A DNA stretch of 64,000 nucleotides from positions 62,001 to 126,000 of the forward strand of contig CAVSFF010000011.1 in NCBI GenBank assembly GCA_963727285.1. The letters run 5' to 3'. The translations under genes and the position numbers were made by a program. Under the pieces are notes generated by a model. The model was not told the origin of the DNA. It did not search any database and saw only the letters and a program-made list of their open reading frames with translations. The DNA comes from CAITWD01 sp963727285 (GTDB taxonomy: Bacteria; Actinomycetota; Thermoleophilia; Miltoncostaeales; Miltoncostaeaceae). Below are positions 1 to 8,633 of the stretch, piece after piece (the stretch's first letter is position 1; every line of letters begins with the position of its first letter).

Positions 1-58
1 TGTCGACGACGCCGGTGTCGGCGGCGGAGGCTGCGGGCGTGACCAGGTGCAGGCTCAT
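1..58 (-). CDS. N-terminus of an unidentified protein, cut by the window edge
   Basis: Only the first 19 codons are present (start MSLHLVTPAASAADTG). The ATG lies at 56-58 and is preceded on the minus strand by an AGGAG ribosome binding site about six bases upstream, which is why I accept it as a real start. The rest lies left of the window. The fragment is too short to assign a family. Confidence 0.55.
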   Translation of the reverse strand, partial: MSLHLVTPAASAADTGVVD

Positions 59-215
59 CGGGGGCTCCTGTGGTTGGAGGGCGGGGTCCGTTTGCCTGGT
101 CTCTACCCTCCTCCGGCTACGTGAGAATCATCTGAGTCGGTCGCTATGGGCGCGTTAAGCCCCGTGCGAAGGCGCGGAACGCCCTGGAAATGACCGCCTT
201 CTGGCAGCCGTTGAA

Positions 216-1737
216 TCAGCGTCTCGCCGTCAGGGAACGCGCGATGATGCGGATCTCGCGCGCGTGCGGCAGACCGAGGAGCGTCCGCAGCGCGGCTGCG
301 CGCCGCGTCGGGGCGTAGTGGGCCGTCACAAACGCCGTTACGGTCGCCCGCGACGGACCCTGCCGTCACCGCGGGCGAGGATGGCCACAACCGCGCCCGG
401 GTGGGTCGACGGCTTCGGCCCGCAGGAGGGCGTACGCGCCATGCCATCGCGCGAACGCGAAGTGGGTCACCACGTAGGCGGCGATGGCGGCGGGCGTGAC
501 GAGGGACCCAGCCGGGCGTACGAGCGGGGGATTCCGGGTCACCGAGAACCACGTGCTCATCAGGCCGAGATCCGCCTCGATCGTATTGCCCGAGACGCCG
601 ACGATATGGCCGTTGGTGAGGGCGACCCGCGTCATCAGCACGCGGGGGAGACCCCACGCCGGGTTACGGTGATCGACGCGACGGGGGCACCGAGGCCGAG
701 ATCCGCGCCGAGCTGCGCCGCGGTGAAGCTCGGCGGGTCGGGCCACGGGTCGTCGGGTGAGGCCTCGAAGGGGTCCTTGACGCCGACGTAATAGGGCTCC
801 GGCGTGCCGCCCCAGACATTCTGGATCGATTCGGTGTGCCCGCCCGAGCTCGATGCATAGAAGGTCTGGACGATCTTGGTGCCGTAGGCGACGACACTTG
901 CCGGACGTCGCGGCCACGGCGGCGTTCGTCGTCGCGGACTCGGCGCCGACCCCGCCGTAGGCCTCGCTCGGCGGTCCGCCGTAGACGTCGAAGTACGACG
1001 ACGGGCGCCGGCTGGCCAGCGCATACGACCGGGCCGCGATCGCCTGGGCCTGAAGAGCCGCCGGGCGCCAGCTCGGGGACATCTCCCAGCCGACGACACC
1101 GCGGACGAAGTCGTCGATGCCGAGGGTGTTGATGGTGCGCAGGCCGCTGGAATACGTCGTTGAGACCGTGCCGCGATACTTGCGCCCGCTCAGGGCGACA
1201 AGGCCTCCTGCTGCGGGGGCGATCCGCAGGCCGAAGGGCGGATTGTGCGACGGTTCCGGTGCCCGGGTTCGGCCCTGTCAGCCGGACGACCCACGTGCCC
1301 GTGGTCAGCTTGACCGCGCGCAGCGTGTAGGTCTGGCCGGCCAGAAGCGGGATGCTGACGCCCGGTATGCAGGTCGGACGCCGTCCCCGCGGTCGTGGTC
1401 GCGACGGCGACGGTACTGCGGCCGGTGCTCATCAGCGCGCGGATCGGGGTCGCGAGCGTCACCCCGGCGACCGTGCGGACGCTCGTCCCGCGGAAGTACC
1501 ACTCCATGATCTTGGTGGCGTTCCAGCCGTGCCGGCCATGCCTTCGGCGCCGTACTGGGACATTCCGAGGCCGTGGCCCCAGCCGCGTCCCGTGAACGTG
1601 TAGCGCACGGTCTGCGCCGATGCGCCGCCTACGACGGTGCAGCCCGTGACGAGCGCGGTCAGCGCGACCCCGGCGCGCAGGGCGCGACGGCGGCGTCGCC
1701 GGCGCACAGTGGGCGCAACTGTGGGGTCTGCGGTCAT
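216..1737 (-). pseudogene. SpoIID/LytB-domain secreted protein, frame broken several times
   Basis: Reading across frames gives a signal peptide (an arginine-rich run, then a hydrophobic stretch ending near SAQT), the motif GRGWGHGLGMSQYGA near residue 50, IDDFVRGVVGWEMSPSW, ALQAQAIAARSYAL and TFYASSSGGHTESIQN. These are hallmarks of SpoIID/LytB-domain proteins; SpoIID itself is a peptidoglycan lytic transglycosylase. Motif order is normal, but the frame changes near 1535, 1363, 1200-1300, 900 and 640, and the C-terminus (stop taken at 216) is uncertain. At 1363 deleting one G restores an uninterrupted conserved segment. The gene is therefore either a decayed pseudogene or, more likely in my view, an intact gene with sequencing indels. 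The start chosen is the ATG at 1737, before the signal peptide. Confidence 0.65.
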
Positions 1738-1953
1738 TCGGATGCCTGTCGATCGATCATGGACCGCCGTCCCCACGCGGGGACGGTCGCGTCCGACGCA
1801 CACTTGCGGCGCGGCGCGTCATGGATGCCCTCGACCATTGTGTTCTGCCGGTTGAGGATCACGCCTGTCGACCGAATCGATCTTTACAGAACCCTCACCC
1901 ACGCGGCGCATTTGCGGGTCGGTGCCCGCGCCGCGGGCGCCCCGGCACGCCGA

Positions 1954-2595
1954 TCAGTCGGTCTCCGGCGGGGCAACAACGTCCTGGCCGGTGACGCGCT
2001 CGATGCGCCGGTCCGGCACCAGCCACGTGACGGCGACGGCGATGTAGAGGCCCATCGACGCGAGCGGGACCACGAGCGCCAACGGCAACGCGACGACGTA
2101 GGCGACGAGCGACAGCTTGCCCTTTCGGTCGCGGCCGAGGGCGATGGCCAGCCGAGACGTCGGCTCGTGGATGCGCAGCAGTGCCACCGACAGGACGTAG
2201 TAGGAGATCGCACACAACAACAGCACGACCCCGTACGCGAGCACCGGCCCGCTCGCGAGTGGGTGTTCACCCAGCCACGCGGTCACTGCCGGCACCAGCG
2301 ACAGGCTGAACAGCAGAACCATGTTGGCCCACAGCACGGCGCCGTTGATGCGCTCGACCACCTGCATGAGGTGGTGATGATTGACCCAGTAGATCGCCAG
2401 AAACGTGAAGCTCAGGATGTAGACGAGCAGCTTCGGCAGCAGCGGGTGCAGGGCGTGGAGGCTCGACCCGCCCGGCGGCCGCAGGTCGAGGACCATGATC
2501 GTGATCAGGATCGCGATCACGCCGTCGGAGAATGCTTCGAGTCGGCCGCGGCTCACGCGGTCGAGTATGGCAGCGGCCGCACCCGAACGGGCCAT
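1954..2595 (-). CDS. TMEM175-family (DUF1211) potassium channel protein
   Basis: About 213 residues. The signature RxxxFSDGV appears near the N-terminus (RLEAFSDGVIAILIT), followed by six hydrophobic segments, matching the single-repeat bacterial TMEM175 proteins that assemble as K+-selective leak channels in the membrane. A histidine cluster (NHHH) sits in the third segment region, as is common in the family. I start at the ATG at 2595; a TTG seven codons upstream is possible, and neither has a clear ribosome binding site. It is divergent from the nuclease gene on the other strand, with 74 bases between them. Family assignment is firm; the ion is inferred from family. Confidence 0.85.
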   Translation of the reverse strand: MARSGAAAAILDRVSRGRLEAFSDGVIAILITIMVLDLRPPGGSSLHALHPLLPKLLVYILSFTFLAIYWVNHHHLMQVVERINGAVLWANMVLLFSLSLVPAVTAWLGEHPLASGPVLAYGVVLLLCAISYYVLSVALLRIHEPTSRLAIALGRDRKGKLSLVAYVVALPLALVVPLASMGLYIAVAVTWLVPDRRIERVTGQDVVAPPETD

Positions 2596-2669
2596 CGACC
2601 GCACCGCTCGGGGCAATCCCCCCCGCCGCGGGGTTCAGGGATCGCCGCCCCCCGCCGAAGCAGAGAGAT

Positions 2670-3548
2670 ATGAGCATCGCCGCCGCACCCGCCACGGCCC
2701 ACGCGGCCATTCCGATCGCCACGGCCGGCCCCTTTGGCGCCCTCTCGATGCCGACCGTCGTCGGTGCGCTCGGCGTCGTCCTGCTCGTCTGCGGCGGCCT
2801 GGCGGTCTATCAGCGCGTGCGCGCCCGGCGCTCCGGGATCGCCGGGATCGACCGGATGGACGTCAAGACCCTCGAGGAAACGTTGACGTCGTTGTTCCGG
2901 CAGCTGGGCTACGTCGTCGAGGGCACCCGTTGCCACGGTGATTTCGCGGCGGAGCTCGTCGTGGCCAAGGACGGCGAACGGACGGTCGTCGAAGGAAAAC
3001 GCTGGAGCAAGCACATCGGCGTCAACGCGGTTCAGGCCGCGATTGCCGCCCGCGGCGACTTCGACTGCGATCACGCGCTGGTCATCGCCAACCGTCAGTT
3101 CACGGGTCATGCCAAGAAGCTCGCCAAGACGAACAAGGTCGAACTCTGGGACCGCGAGGCACTGATCGGCAAGCTGCTCAAGCTCAACGGCCTGCCCGCC
3201 GCATCGGGCGCCGCACCCGAGCTGGGCGCCCCGGATCCGGGGACCGCCGAACCCCACCCGGCTGCGGTCGATGGATCGGACCCGGAGGCGGACGCGGTGC
3301 GCATCGGATCGGCACCGGCCCAGGCGGTCGTGCAGATGGCGGCGACCTCGGCGCCCCCGATCGCCCCGCCGGGCAGTCCGCTGTTGGTCAACGATGCCGA
3401 CCCCGCGTCGGGATTCGCCTCGTGCGGGTTGTGCGGGGTCACCGTCTCCGACGACGACCGCACGCTCTGCCTGACCCACCGGGTGCGGTTCGGCGGCCGC
3501 GTCTACTGCCGCACCCACCAATCCCTGTTCGGTGGCGCGGCGGACTGA
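2670..3548 (+). CDS. Membrane-anchored Mrr-like restriction endonuclease with zinc ribbon
   Basis: 292 residues. A single transmembrane segment (about 27-49) precedes an Mrr/PD-(D/E)xK nuclease fold: D91 (GDFAAEL) and E108-G-K110 give the D...ExK catalytic pattern. After a proline/alanine-rich linker, the C-terminus carries CGLCG followed by CLTH and CRTH, a likely zinc ribbon. Family members cut foreign or methylated DNA (type IV-like) or act in DNA repair. No modification methylase is adjacent, so it is not a type I-III system. The membrane tether places the nuclease at the cytoplasmic face and is unusual for a restriction enzyme. The start is an ATG behind a purine-rich stretch (GCAGAGAG). 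Confidence 0.8.
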   Translation: MSIAAAPATAHAAIPIATAGPFGALSMPTVVGALGVVLLVCGGLAVYQRVRARRSGIAGIDRMDVKTLEETLTSLFRQLGYVVEGTRCHGDFAAELVVAKDGERTVVEGKRWSKHIGVNAVQAAIAARGDFDCDHALVIANRQFTGHAKKLAKTNKVELWDREALIGKLLKLNGLPAASGAAPELGAPDPGTAEPHPAAVDGSDPEADAVRIGSAPAQAVVQMAATSAPPIAPPGSPLLVNDADPASGFASCGLCGVTVSDDDRTLCLTHRVRFGGRVYCRTHQSLFGGAAD

Positions 3549-3605
3549 CGACGGCTCCGGTGGGTGAGAGGATCCGACCGTCCGGATCCGTGGGCAGGAG
3601 CTGAG

Positions 3606-3968
3606 ATGGCACAGCTGGAGATCACCGGTGGCCGGTTGGCCGTCCGCCTGACCGGGCTCGAGAAGCTGGGCGGGATGCACTCCGACATCGAGGTGCCGCT
3701 CGACCTGGTCCGGGACGTCGAGGTGGTCACCGACCCGTGGACGGCCCTGCGCGGAATCCGTGCTCCCGGGACCGGGATCCCCGGCGTGATCGCGCTCGGG
3801 ACCCGCCTCGGGTCCGGAACGACCGATTTCACCGCCGTCTACCACCACACTCCGGCCGTGGTGGTCCGGATGACCGGCGGCGAGTTCGATCGCCTGGTCG
3901 TCTCCTCCGACCATGCCGAGGCCGACGTCGCGATGATCCGCGGCGCGCTCGGATCGCGTCCGGGCTAG
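3606..3968 (+). CDS. Conserved actinobacterial protein of unknown function
   Basis: 120 residues, soluble, with no signal or membrane segment. The central segment RGIRAPGTGIPGVIALGTR is the most distinctive part, and the alternating hydrophobic pattern suggests an all-beta, PH-like fold; this is inference. The ATG follows AGGAG by five bases (CAGGAGCTGAG), which favours it over the upstream GTG at 3564. It sits 57 bases after the Mrr-like gene on the same strand and could be co-transcribed with it. I know similar proteins only as hypotheticals. Confidence 0.75.
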   Translation: MAQLEITGGRLAVRLTGLEKLGGMHSDIEVPLDLVRDVEVVTDPWTALRGIRAPGTGIPGVIALGTRLGSGTTDFTAVYHHTPAVVVRMTGGEFDRLVVSSDHAEADVAMIRGALGSRPG

Positions 3969-4017
3969 ACCACGCGGGCGCCGCCGCGCCGGTCGTGCGG
4001 CGCGGCGGCGGCGCGGG

Positions 4018-5457
4018 TCAGGCGGTCTCGGCCGCGGTGGTGCCGAGCGGTTCGCGGGCCTGCGGTTCGGTCGCGGCGGCGGGCCGGGGCCGTCGCACCA
4101 CAAACAGCGCCGCGATCGCACCGACGGCGGCGATCGCCGCGCCGGCGTAGACGGCCGGCACGAGCCCGTCCACATACGACTGCGGCGAGGCGTAACTGCC
4201 GTACTGGGCGAAGATCGTCGCGAGCACCGACACCCCCAGGACGCCCCCGAGTTCGCGGATCGCGTTGTTGGCGCCGGACGCCTGGCCCTCCTCTTCGGGC
4301 CGCACCGATCCGAGGACGACGTTTGCGACCGGGGCGAAGAAGAGTCCCATCCCGATCCCCGCGATCACGAAGGGCCCGACCAGGTCGGAGTACGGCACCG
4401 TCGGCGACGCGACGGCCGCCAGCAGCGCGAGGGCGATCGCCTGCATCCCGATCCCCGCAGCCATGAGCACGCGGCCGCCGATGCGGTCCGATAGGGCGCC
4501 GGCGATCGGGGCGACCACGAGCGGCATCGCCGTCCACGGCAGCACGCGCAGCCCCGCCGACATCGGCGAATAGCCCTGGACCGTCTGCAGGAACTGGGTA
4601 AGCAGGAAGATCGCGCCGAACATGCCGAAGAACATCAGCATCGAGGCGATGTTTGCCGCCGTGAAGGTGCGGTTGGCGAAGAACCGCATCGGCAGCATCG
4701 GGGCCGGTGCGCGCAGTTCCCAGGCAACAAAGCCCGCCACGAGGACCGTCCCGGCGACGAGCGCACCGACCACCTCGGGTGTGGTCCATCCGATCTGGCT
4801 GCCGCGGATGATCCCGAAGACGATGCCGAGCAGGCCCGTCGAGGCGAGCGCGACCCCCGGCAGGTCCAGCGCGGAGTTGGGGCCGTGGCTTTCGCTCAGG
4901 CGACGGGCCGCGAGCGGCGCGAGCACGAGCCCGATCGGCACGTTGAGCCAGAAGATCCACTGCCAGGAGATGCTCTGGACGACCGCCCCGCCGACGACGG
5001 GGCCCAAGCCGACGGCGATGCCCCCGACCGCGCCCCAGATCCCGAGTGCGGCACCGCGACGCTCCGCCGGCACGGATGCCGAGAGGATCGTGAGGGTCAG
5101 CGGAGCGATGATCGCGCCGCCGACGCCCTGGAAGGCCCGCGCCGCGATCAGCAAGTCGATCGAGGGCGCCAGGGCCGCACCGATCGACCCGACGGTAAAG
5201 ACGAGGATGCCGATGACGAACATGCGCCGGCGCCCGAAACGGTCGCCGAGGGCCGCACCGGTCAGCAGCAGGACCGCGAAGGTCAGGGTGTAGGCGTTGA
5301 CCGTCCATTCCAGCTGCTGGATGGAGGCGTGCAGATCACGCCGGATCGTCGGCAGGGCCGTCGAGACGACGAGGTTGTCGAGGGTGACGATGAACAGCGC
5401 CGCCGACGTGAGGATCAGTGTCCACATCGTCGTGTGGCGCCCGCGCAGGGGGGTCAT
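4018..5457 (-). CDS. DHA2-family (EmrB/QacA-type) MFS drug efflux transporter
   Basis: 479 residues and about 14 membrane segments. TM1 carries the acidic residue typical of DHA2 drug:H+ antiporters (LDNLVVSTALPT, D27), and motif A is GDRFGRRR at 71-78. A glycine-rich motif C region (VGLGPVVGG) follows in TM5. It probably exports hydrophobic or cationic compounds using the proton gradient. The ATG is preceded by an AAAGG element. Its promoter region holds an operator-like inverted repeat (5481-5496) that resembles one in front of the adjacent tetR gene, so it is probably repressed by that TetR and induced by its substrate. Confidence 0.92.
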   Translation of the reverse strand: MTPLRGRHTTMWTLILTSAALFIVTLDNLVVSTALPTIRRDLHASIQQLEWTVNAYTLTFAVLLLTGAALGDRFGRRRMFVIGILVFTVGSIGAALAPSIDLLIAARAFQGVGGAIIAPLTLTILSASVPAERRGAALGIWGAVGGIAVGLGPVVGGAVVQSISWQWIFWLNVPIGLVLAPLAARRLSESHGPNSALDLPGVALASTGLLGIVFGIIRGSQIGWTTPEVVGALVAGTVLVAGFVAWELRAPAPMLPMRFFANRTFTAANIASMLMFFGMFGAIFLLTQFLQTVQGYSPMSAGLRVLPWTAMPLVVAPIAGALSDRIGGRVLMAAGIGMQAIALALLAAVASPTVPYSDLVGPFVIAGIGMGLFFAPVANVVLGSVRPEEEGQASGANNAIRELGGVLGVSVLATIFAQYGSYASPQSYVDGLVPAVYAGAAIAAVGAIAALFVVRRPRPAAATEPQAREPLGTTAAETA

Positions 5458-5480
5458 GGTTGGCCTTTCCGAAATGACGG

Positions 5481-5496
5481 TAGTGAGTACTTACTA
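5481..5496. promoter_or_regulatory. Putative TetR operator A, upstream of the efflux gene
   Basis: TAGTGAGTACTTACTA is an imperfect palindrome (one mismatch per eight-base arm) lying 23 bases upstream of the MFS start codon. Its left half, TAGTGAGTA, recurs exactly at 6081-6089 in front of tetR. Shared half-sites at both promoters indicate one regulator; binding is inferred. Confidence 0.65.
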
Positions 5497-5521
5497 GCTT
5501 TCATGGCAAAAAAAAGGGAGG

Positions 5522-6076
5522 TCACGATTTGATGGCCAGGCAGCCGTCGACCATTCGTCCCGCCCACGCGTCGCCCGCGCTTTGGAGTTCGAGGGCGGCG
5601 ATGACGTTGAAGAGCATGCCCTGGGCAAAGAACGCGGTGACCTGCTCGGCCGGTGCGCCGGACACCTGCTCGACGTAGGTAAACAGCGCCCCGTACCCGT
5701 CGCGTGCGGTCTGGCGGATGTCGGGGTCGGTGCATGCGGCCGCGTACATCTGCATCTGGGCGTTGAGCATTTCCCGGTCCTCGAGCAACCGGCCGTAACG
5801 TGCGCCGATCGCCGCGAGCGCGTCCGGACCGCTGAGACCGTCGGCAGCCTCGCGGAAGGCGGCAAGCGTCTCGTCCATGCACTCACGGGCCGTCGCGATG
5901 AACAGTTCCTTCTTGGTCCGAAACAGCCGGAACAGGTACGGCTGTGAGATGCCGGCGTCGCGGGCGATCGCGTCGGTCGAGGCCCCGTGGTAGCCGTGGC
6001 GTGCGAAGTTGCTGCGCGCGGCGGCGAGCACGGTGATGCGACGGGCGTCGGCGGTCTGTCGAACGGGTGGGACCAT
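5522..6076 (-). CDS. TetR/AcrR-family transcriptional repressor
   Basis: 184 residues from the ATG at 6076. The N-terminal helix-turn-helix is clear (TDAIARDAGISQPYLFRLF, about 34-52, then FRTKKELF), followed by an all-helical ligand-binding domain. It sits upstream of the MFS efflux gene on the same strand, the usual arrangement for a local drug-responsive repressor. An upstream GTG (6094) would add six residues but would lie inside the operator-like repeat; the ATG has no Shine-Dalgarno sequence, so translation may be leaderless. The operator at 6081-6098 suggests autoregulation. Confidence 0.88.
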   Translation of the reverse strand: MVPPVRQTADARRITVLAAARSNFARHGYHGASTDAIARDAGISQPYLFRLFRTKKELFIATARECMDETLAAFREAADGLSGPDALAAIGARYGRLLEDREMLNAQMQMYAAACTDPDIRQTARDGYGALFTYVEQVSGAPAEQVTAFFAQGMLFNVIAALELQSAGDAWAGRMVDGCLAIKS

Positions 6077-6080
6077 GTGG

Positions 6081-6098
6081 TAGTGAGTATTCACTCAC
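6081..6098. promoter_or_regulatory. Putative TetR operator B, at the tetR promoter/start
   Basis: The arms GTGAGT (6083-6088) and ACTCAC (6093-6098) form a perfect inverted repeat around ATTC, and the left side shares TAGTGAGTA with operator A. It begins four bases upstream of the tetR ATG, a position expected for repression of its own transcript. Confidence 0.65.
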
Positions 6099-6475
6099 AT
6101 ACTCCGACTGTCAAGTCCCACGCGGGTGCCGACGAGCGATGCGGGGTGCGCGGTCGTCCGGTCGGTGCAATGCTGGGCGTGTCGTGCCCGCGTCGTGTGG
6201 CGCCCGCCACGAGGAGGACCCCCGTGCCTCGCAATGTCGTATCTGACTCCGCGCCCCCGCGCGGCGTGGTCGGGATGCCGGCGGCGTTGCGGGAACGTGC
6301 TGCGCACCCGTCCGGACGGCATCGGGCCGCGACTCGCGAGCCCCGCACAGGACGGGTACCGTGGGCGTGACCGACATCCCGCCCGCCGCGATCCCGTCGA
6401 CGCCCACCGCGGCCCCTGACCCCCGTTGCCCGGGGACGGCACTCGCCGTCATCGCCGGGATGAAAGGAGCATTCC
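6099..6475. other. Intergenic region with one weak small ORF
   Basis: No recognisable gene. A 48-codon reading frame on the plus strand (GTG 6224 to TGA 6370) has a good GAGGAGG ribosome binding site six bases upstream, but its product (VPRNVVSDSAPPRG...) resembles nothing I know and has no conserved look. I would not call it a gene without homologs. The remainder probably holds the promoters for tetR and the VOC gene. Confidence 0.3.
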
Positions 6476-7243
6476 ATGCCTACTCGTGATCGCGCCCCCG
6501 ACGGCGCCCCCTGCTGGGTTGGACTCATCACGTCCGACGTCGAGGGCGCGCGCGCCTTCTACGGCGGCCTCTTCGGCTGGACGTCCAGCGACCCCGATCC
6601 CGACTTCGGCGGGTACTTCATGTTCTCGTCCGACGGGGTCCCGGTCGCCGGCGGTTCGGGTCCGATGGCCCCGGGGATCCCCGACCACTGGGACATCTTC
6701 ATCTCGACGCCCGATGCCGAGGCGGCCGTGGCCCGGGCCGAGGCCGAGGGCGGCTCGGTCATCGCCCCGGCGATGCAGGTCGGCGAGTTGGGCAAGATGG
6801 CGCTGGTCGCCGGCGGCGACGGCGCGGCGATCGGCCTCTGGGAGCCCCACAACTTTCCCGGCTTTACCCGCTACGCCGAGCCGGGGACCGCGCAGTGGTG
6901 CGAGCTGCACACGACCGGGTACGAGGACGCCGTGGCGTTCAACACCGCCGTCTTCGGCTGGACGACGACGACGGTGAGCGACACCCCCGAGTTCCGCTAC
7001 ACCGTGGCCGTCGACGGCGAGGAGAACATCGCGGGCGTGATGGACGCCTCGACCTACCTGCCCCCCGACGTGCCGTCGCACTGGACCGTGTATTTCGGCG
7101 TGACCGATGCCGACGCCGCGGTCGCCAAGCTCACGGAGCTCGGCGGCAGCGTGATCCGGCCGGTCGAGGACACGCCCTACGGCCGGCTCGCGATGGTCGC
7201 CGACCCGACCGGGGTTCCATTCCGGATCATCCAGGGTCCATGA
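6476..7243 (+). CDS. Two-domain VOC (glyoxalase/bleomycin-resistance fold) protein
   Basis: 255 residues made of two tandem VOC domains (about 12-125 and 135-253). Each contains the W..L.T.D...A..FY..LFGW pattern typical of the Cfp30B/27-kDa antigen type (WVGLITSDVEGARAFYGGLF; ELHTTGYEDAVAFNTAVFGW). Members bind small ligands or metal, and the substrate is usually unknown. The ATG follows AAAGGAG by six bases. It is monocistronic, with a strong hairpin downstream at 7316-7342. Confidence 0.88.
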   Translation: MPTRDRAPDGAPCWVGLITSDVEGARAFYGGLFGWTSSDPDPDFGGYFMFSSDGVPVAGGSGPMAPGIPDHWDIFISTPDAEAAVARAEAEGGSVIAPAMQVGELGKMALVAGGDGAAIGLWEPHNFPGFTRYAEPGTAQWCELHTTGYEDAVAFNTAVFGWTTTTVSDTPEFRYTVAVDGEENIAGVMDASTYLPPDVPSHWTVYFGVTDADAAVAKLTELGGSVIRPVEDTPYGRLAMVADPTGVPFRIIQGP

Positions 7244-7315
7244 TCCGCCAGCGGTGATGGCCGTGACGCTCCGGCTTGCGCCCGAGCGTGATCGGTGACA
7301 TCAATCGGGCCACGC

Positions 7316-7342
7316 GGCGGGCGGGTCTCGGACCCGCCCGCC
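7316..7342. terminator. Strong hairpin after the VOC gene
   Basis: A perfect 12-bp stem (GGCGGGCGGGTC and its complement) with a three-base TCG loop. There is no T-tract, which is common for terminator-like hairpins in high-GC genomes. Confidence 0.5.
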
Positions 7343-7372
7343 TGAGCCCACCTGTCCAAAGGCGCGCCCGCG

Positions 7373-8551
7373 GTGACCCACTGGGTGGATGTCGTGATCG
7401 TCGTGGTGCTGGTGCTGGCCGCCCTTCGCGGCTGGCGCACCGGCGGTATCCGCCAACTGGCGTCTTACGGGGGCGTACTGGCCGGGCTGGTCGCGGGCGT
7501 CCTGGTCGTTCCGGTCGTCGACCGCCACATCGCGGCGGCCTGGTCGCCGGTGGTCGCCGTCGTGGTGGTCGTGGTCTTGGCGGCGCTGGGCGGGGTCGTC
7601 GGCGGGGCGCTGGGGTGGCACGTATCGGAGTTTGCGCGCCGGCTCCGGCTCGGTTGGCTGGATGACGCGCTTGGCGTGGCGGTGGCCGTCGTCGCGATGC
7701 TGGTCGTGGTCTGGCTGGTCGGCACCCTCGCGTCCTCGAGCCGCAGCACGACCGTCGACCGCGGGCTCCGGGACTCGGCGATCCTGCAGGACCTGAGCGG
7801 GGCGATGCCGCCGGTCCCGGCCGTGTTCGCACGGATCGAGGCCGACCTTGCGGTGCGCGGCGTCCCGATCGTGTTCGCGACCCTGCCCCCGCAACTGCTG
7901 CCGCCGGTCGCGCAGCCGGGCACCGCGACCGTGCGGGCGGTCGACGCCGCCGCCGGCCGCTCGACGGTGAAGGTCATCGGCCCGGCCTGCGGCGGGGTCG
8001 TCGAGGGATCGGGGTTCGTCGCGGCGCCGGGCATCGTCGTCACCAACGCCCACGTGGTGGCGGGCGACACCCGTATCCAGGTGCGATCGGGGTCGGCCGG
8101 CTACGCGGCGATCCCGATCGGCTTCGACCCCAAGCTCGACGTCGCCGTCCTGCGGGTCCCCGGTCTGGGCGCGCCGGCGCTTGCGACCGACACGGCGACG
8201 GCCGGCCGGGGCACCAAGGCCGTCGCGCTCGGGTATCCCGGCGACGGACCGCTTGTGGCGGTTCCGGCGTCGGTCGACGGGTTGTTCCTGGCGACGGGTC
8301 TCGACATCTCCGGCAGCGGGCTGGTGTCCCGTCCCGTCTACCAGCTCCACGCGGTGATCCGGCCCGGGAACTCGGGCGGCCCGCTCGTGGCCGACGACGG
8401 CGGCACCCTGAAGGTCATCGGGCTCGTCTTTGCGCGGTCGACCGCCGACGGCGCAGTCGGCTACGCGCTGGCGATGGCCCCTGTCGTCCGCGACGTGCAG
8501 GTGGCCGTGCGGCGCGGTGTGGCCGTCCGGACCGGGAGCTGTGCGGGGTAG
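7373..8551 (+). CDS. MarP-like membrane serine protease (CvpA + trypsin domains)
   Basis: 392 residues. Four hydrophobic segments in the first 120 residues form a CvpA-like membrane domain. They are followed by a chymotrypsin-fold protease whose triad can be read as H227 (TNAHVV), D256 (KLDVAVL) and S334 (RPGNSGGPL). The architecture matches mycobacterial MarP, a periplasmic protease needed for acid and oxidative stress resistance through cell-wall hydrolase processing. The two cysteines that redox-control MarP are not obviously present in the same places (C206 and one near the C-terminus), so such control is uncertain. The start is a GTG with AAAGG upstream. Confidence 0.88.
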   Translation: MTHWVDVVIVVVLVLAALRGWRTGGIRQLASYGGVLAGLVAGVLVVPVVDRHIAAAWSPVVAVVVVVVLAALGGVVGGALGWHVSEFARRLRLGWLDDALGVAVAVVAMLVVVWLVGTLASSSRSTTVDRGLRDSAILQDLSGAMPPVPAVFARIEADLAVRGVPIVFATLPPQLLPPVAQPGTATVRAVDAAAGRSTVKVIGPACGGVVEGSGFVAAPGIVVTNAHVVAGDTRIQVRSGSAGYAAIPIGFDPKLDVAVLRVPGLGAPALATDTATAGRGTKAVALGYPGDGPLVAVPASVDGLFLATGLDISGSGLVSRPVYQLHAVIRPGNSGGPLVADDGGTLKVIGLVFARSTADGAVGYALAMAPVVRDVQVAVRRGVAVRTGSCAG

Positions 8552-8633
8552 CCCGGTTGCGGGCCGTCGCGACGGTCTGTGAGACTGGTCGCCGATCGCG
8601 CGCGCGGCGCGTCCGAGTCGAGGAGCAGATCGG

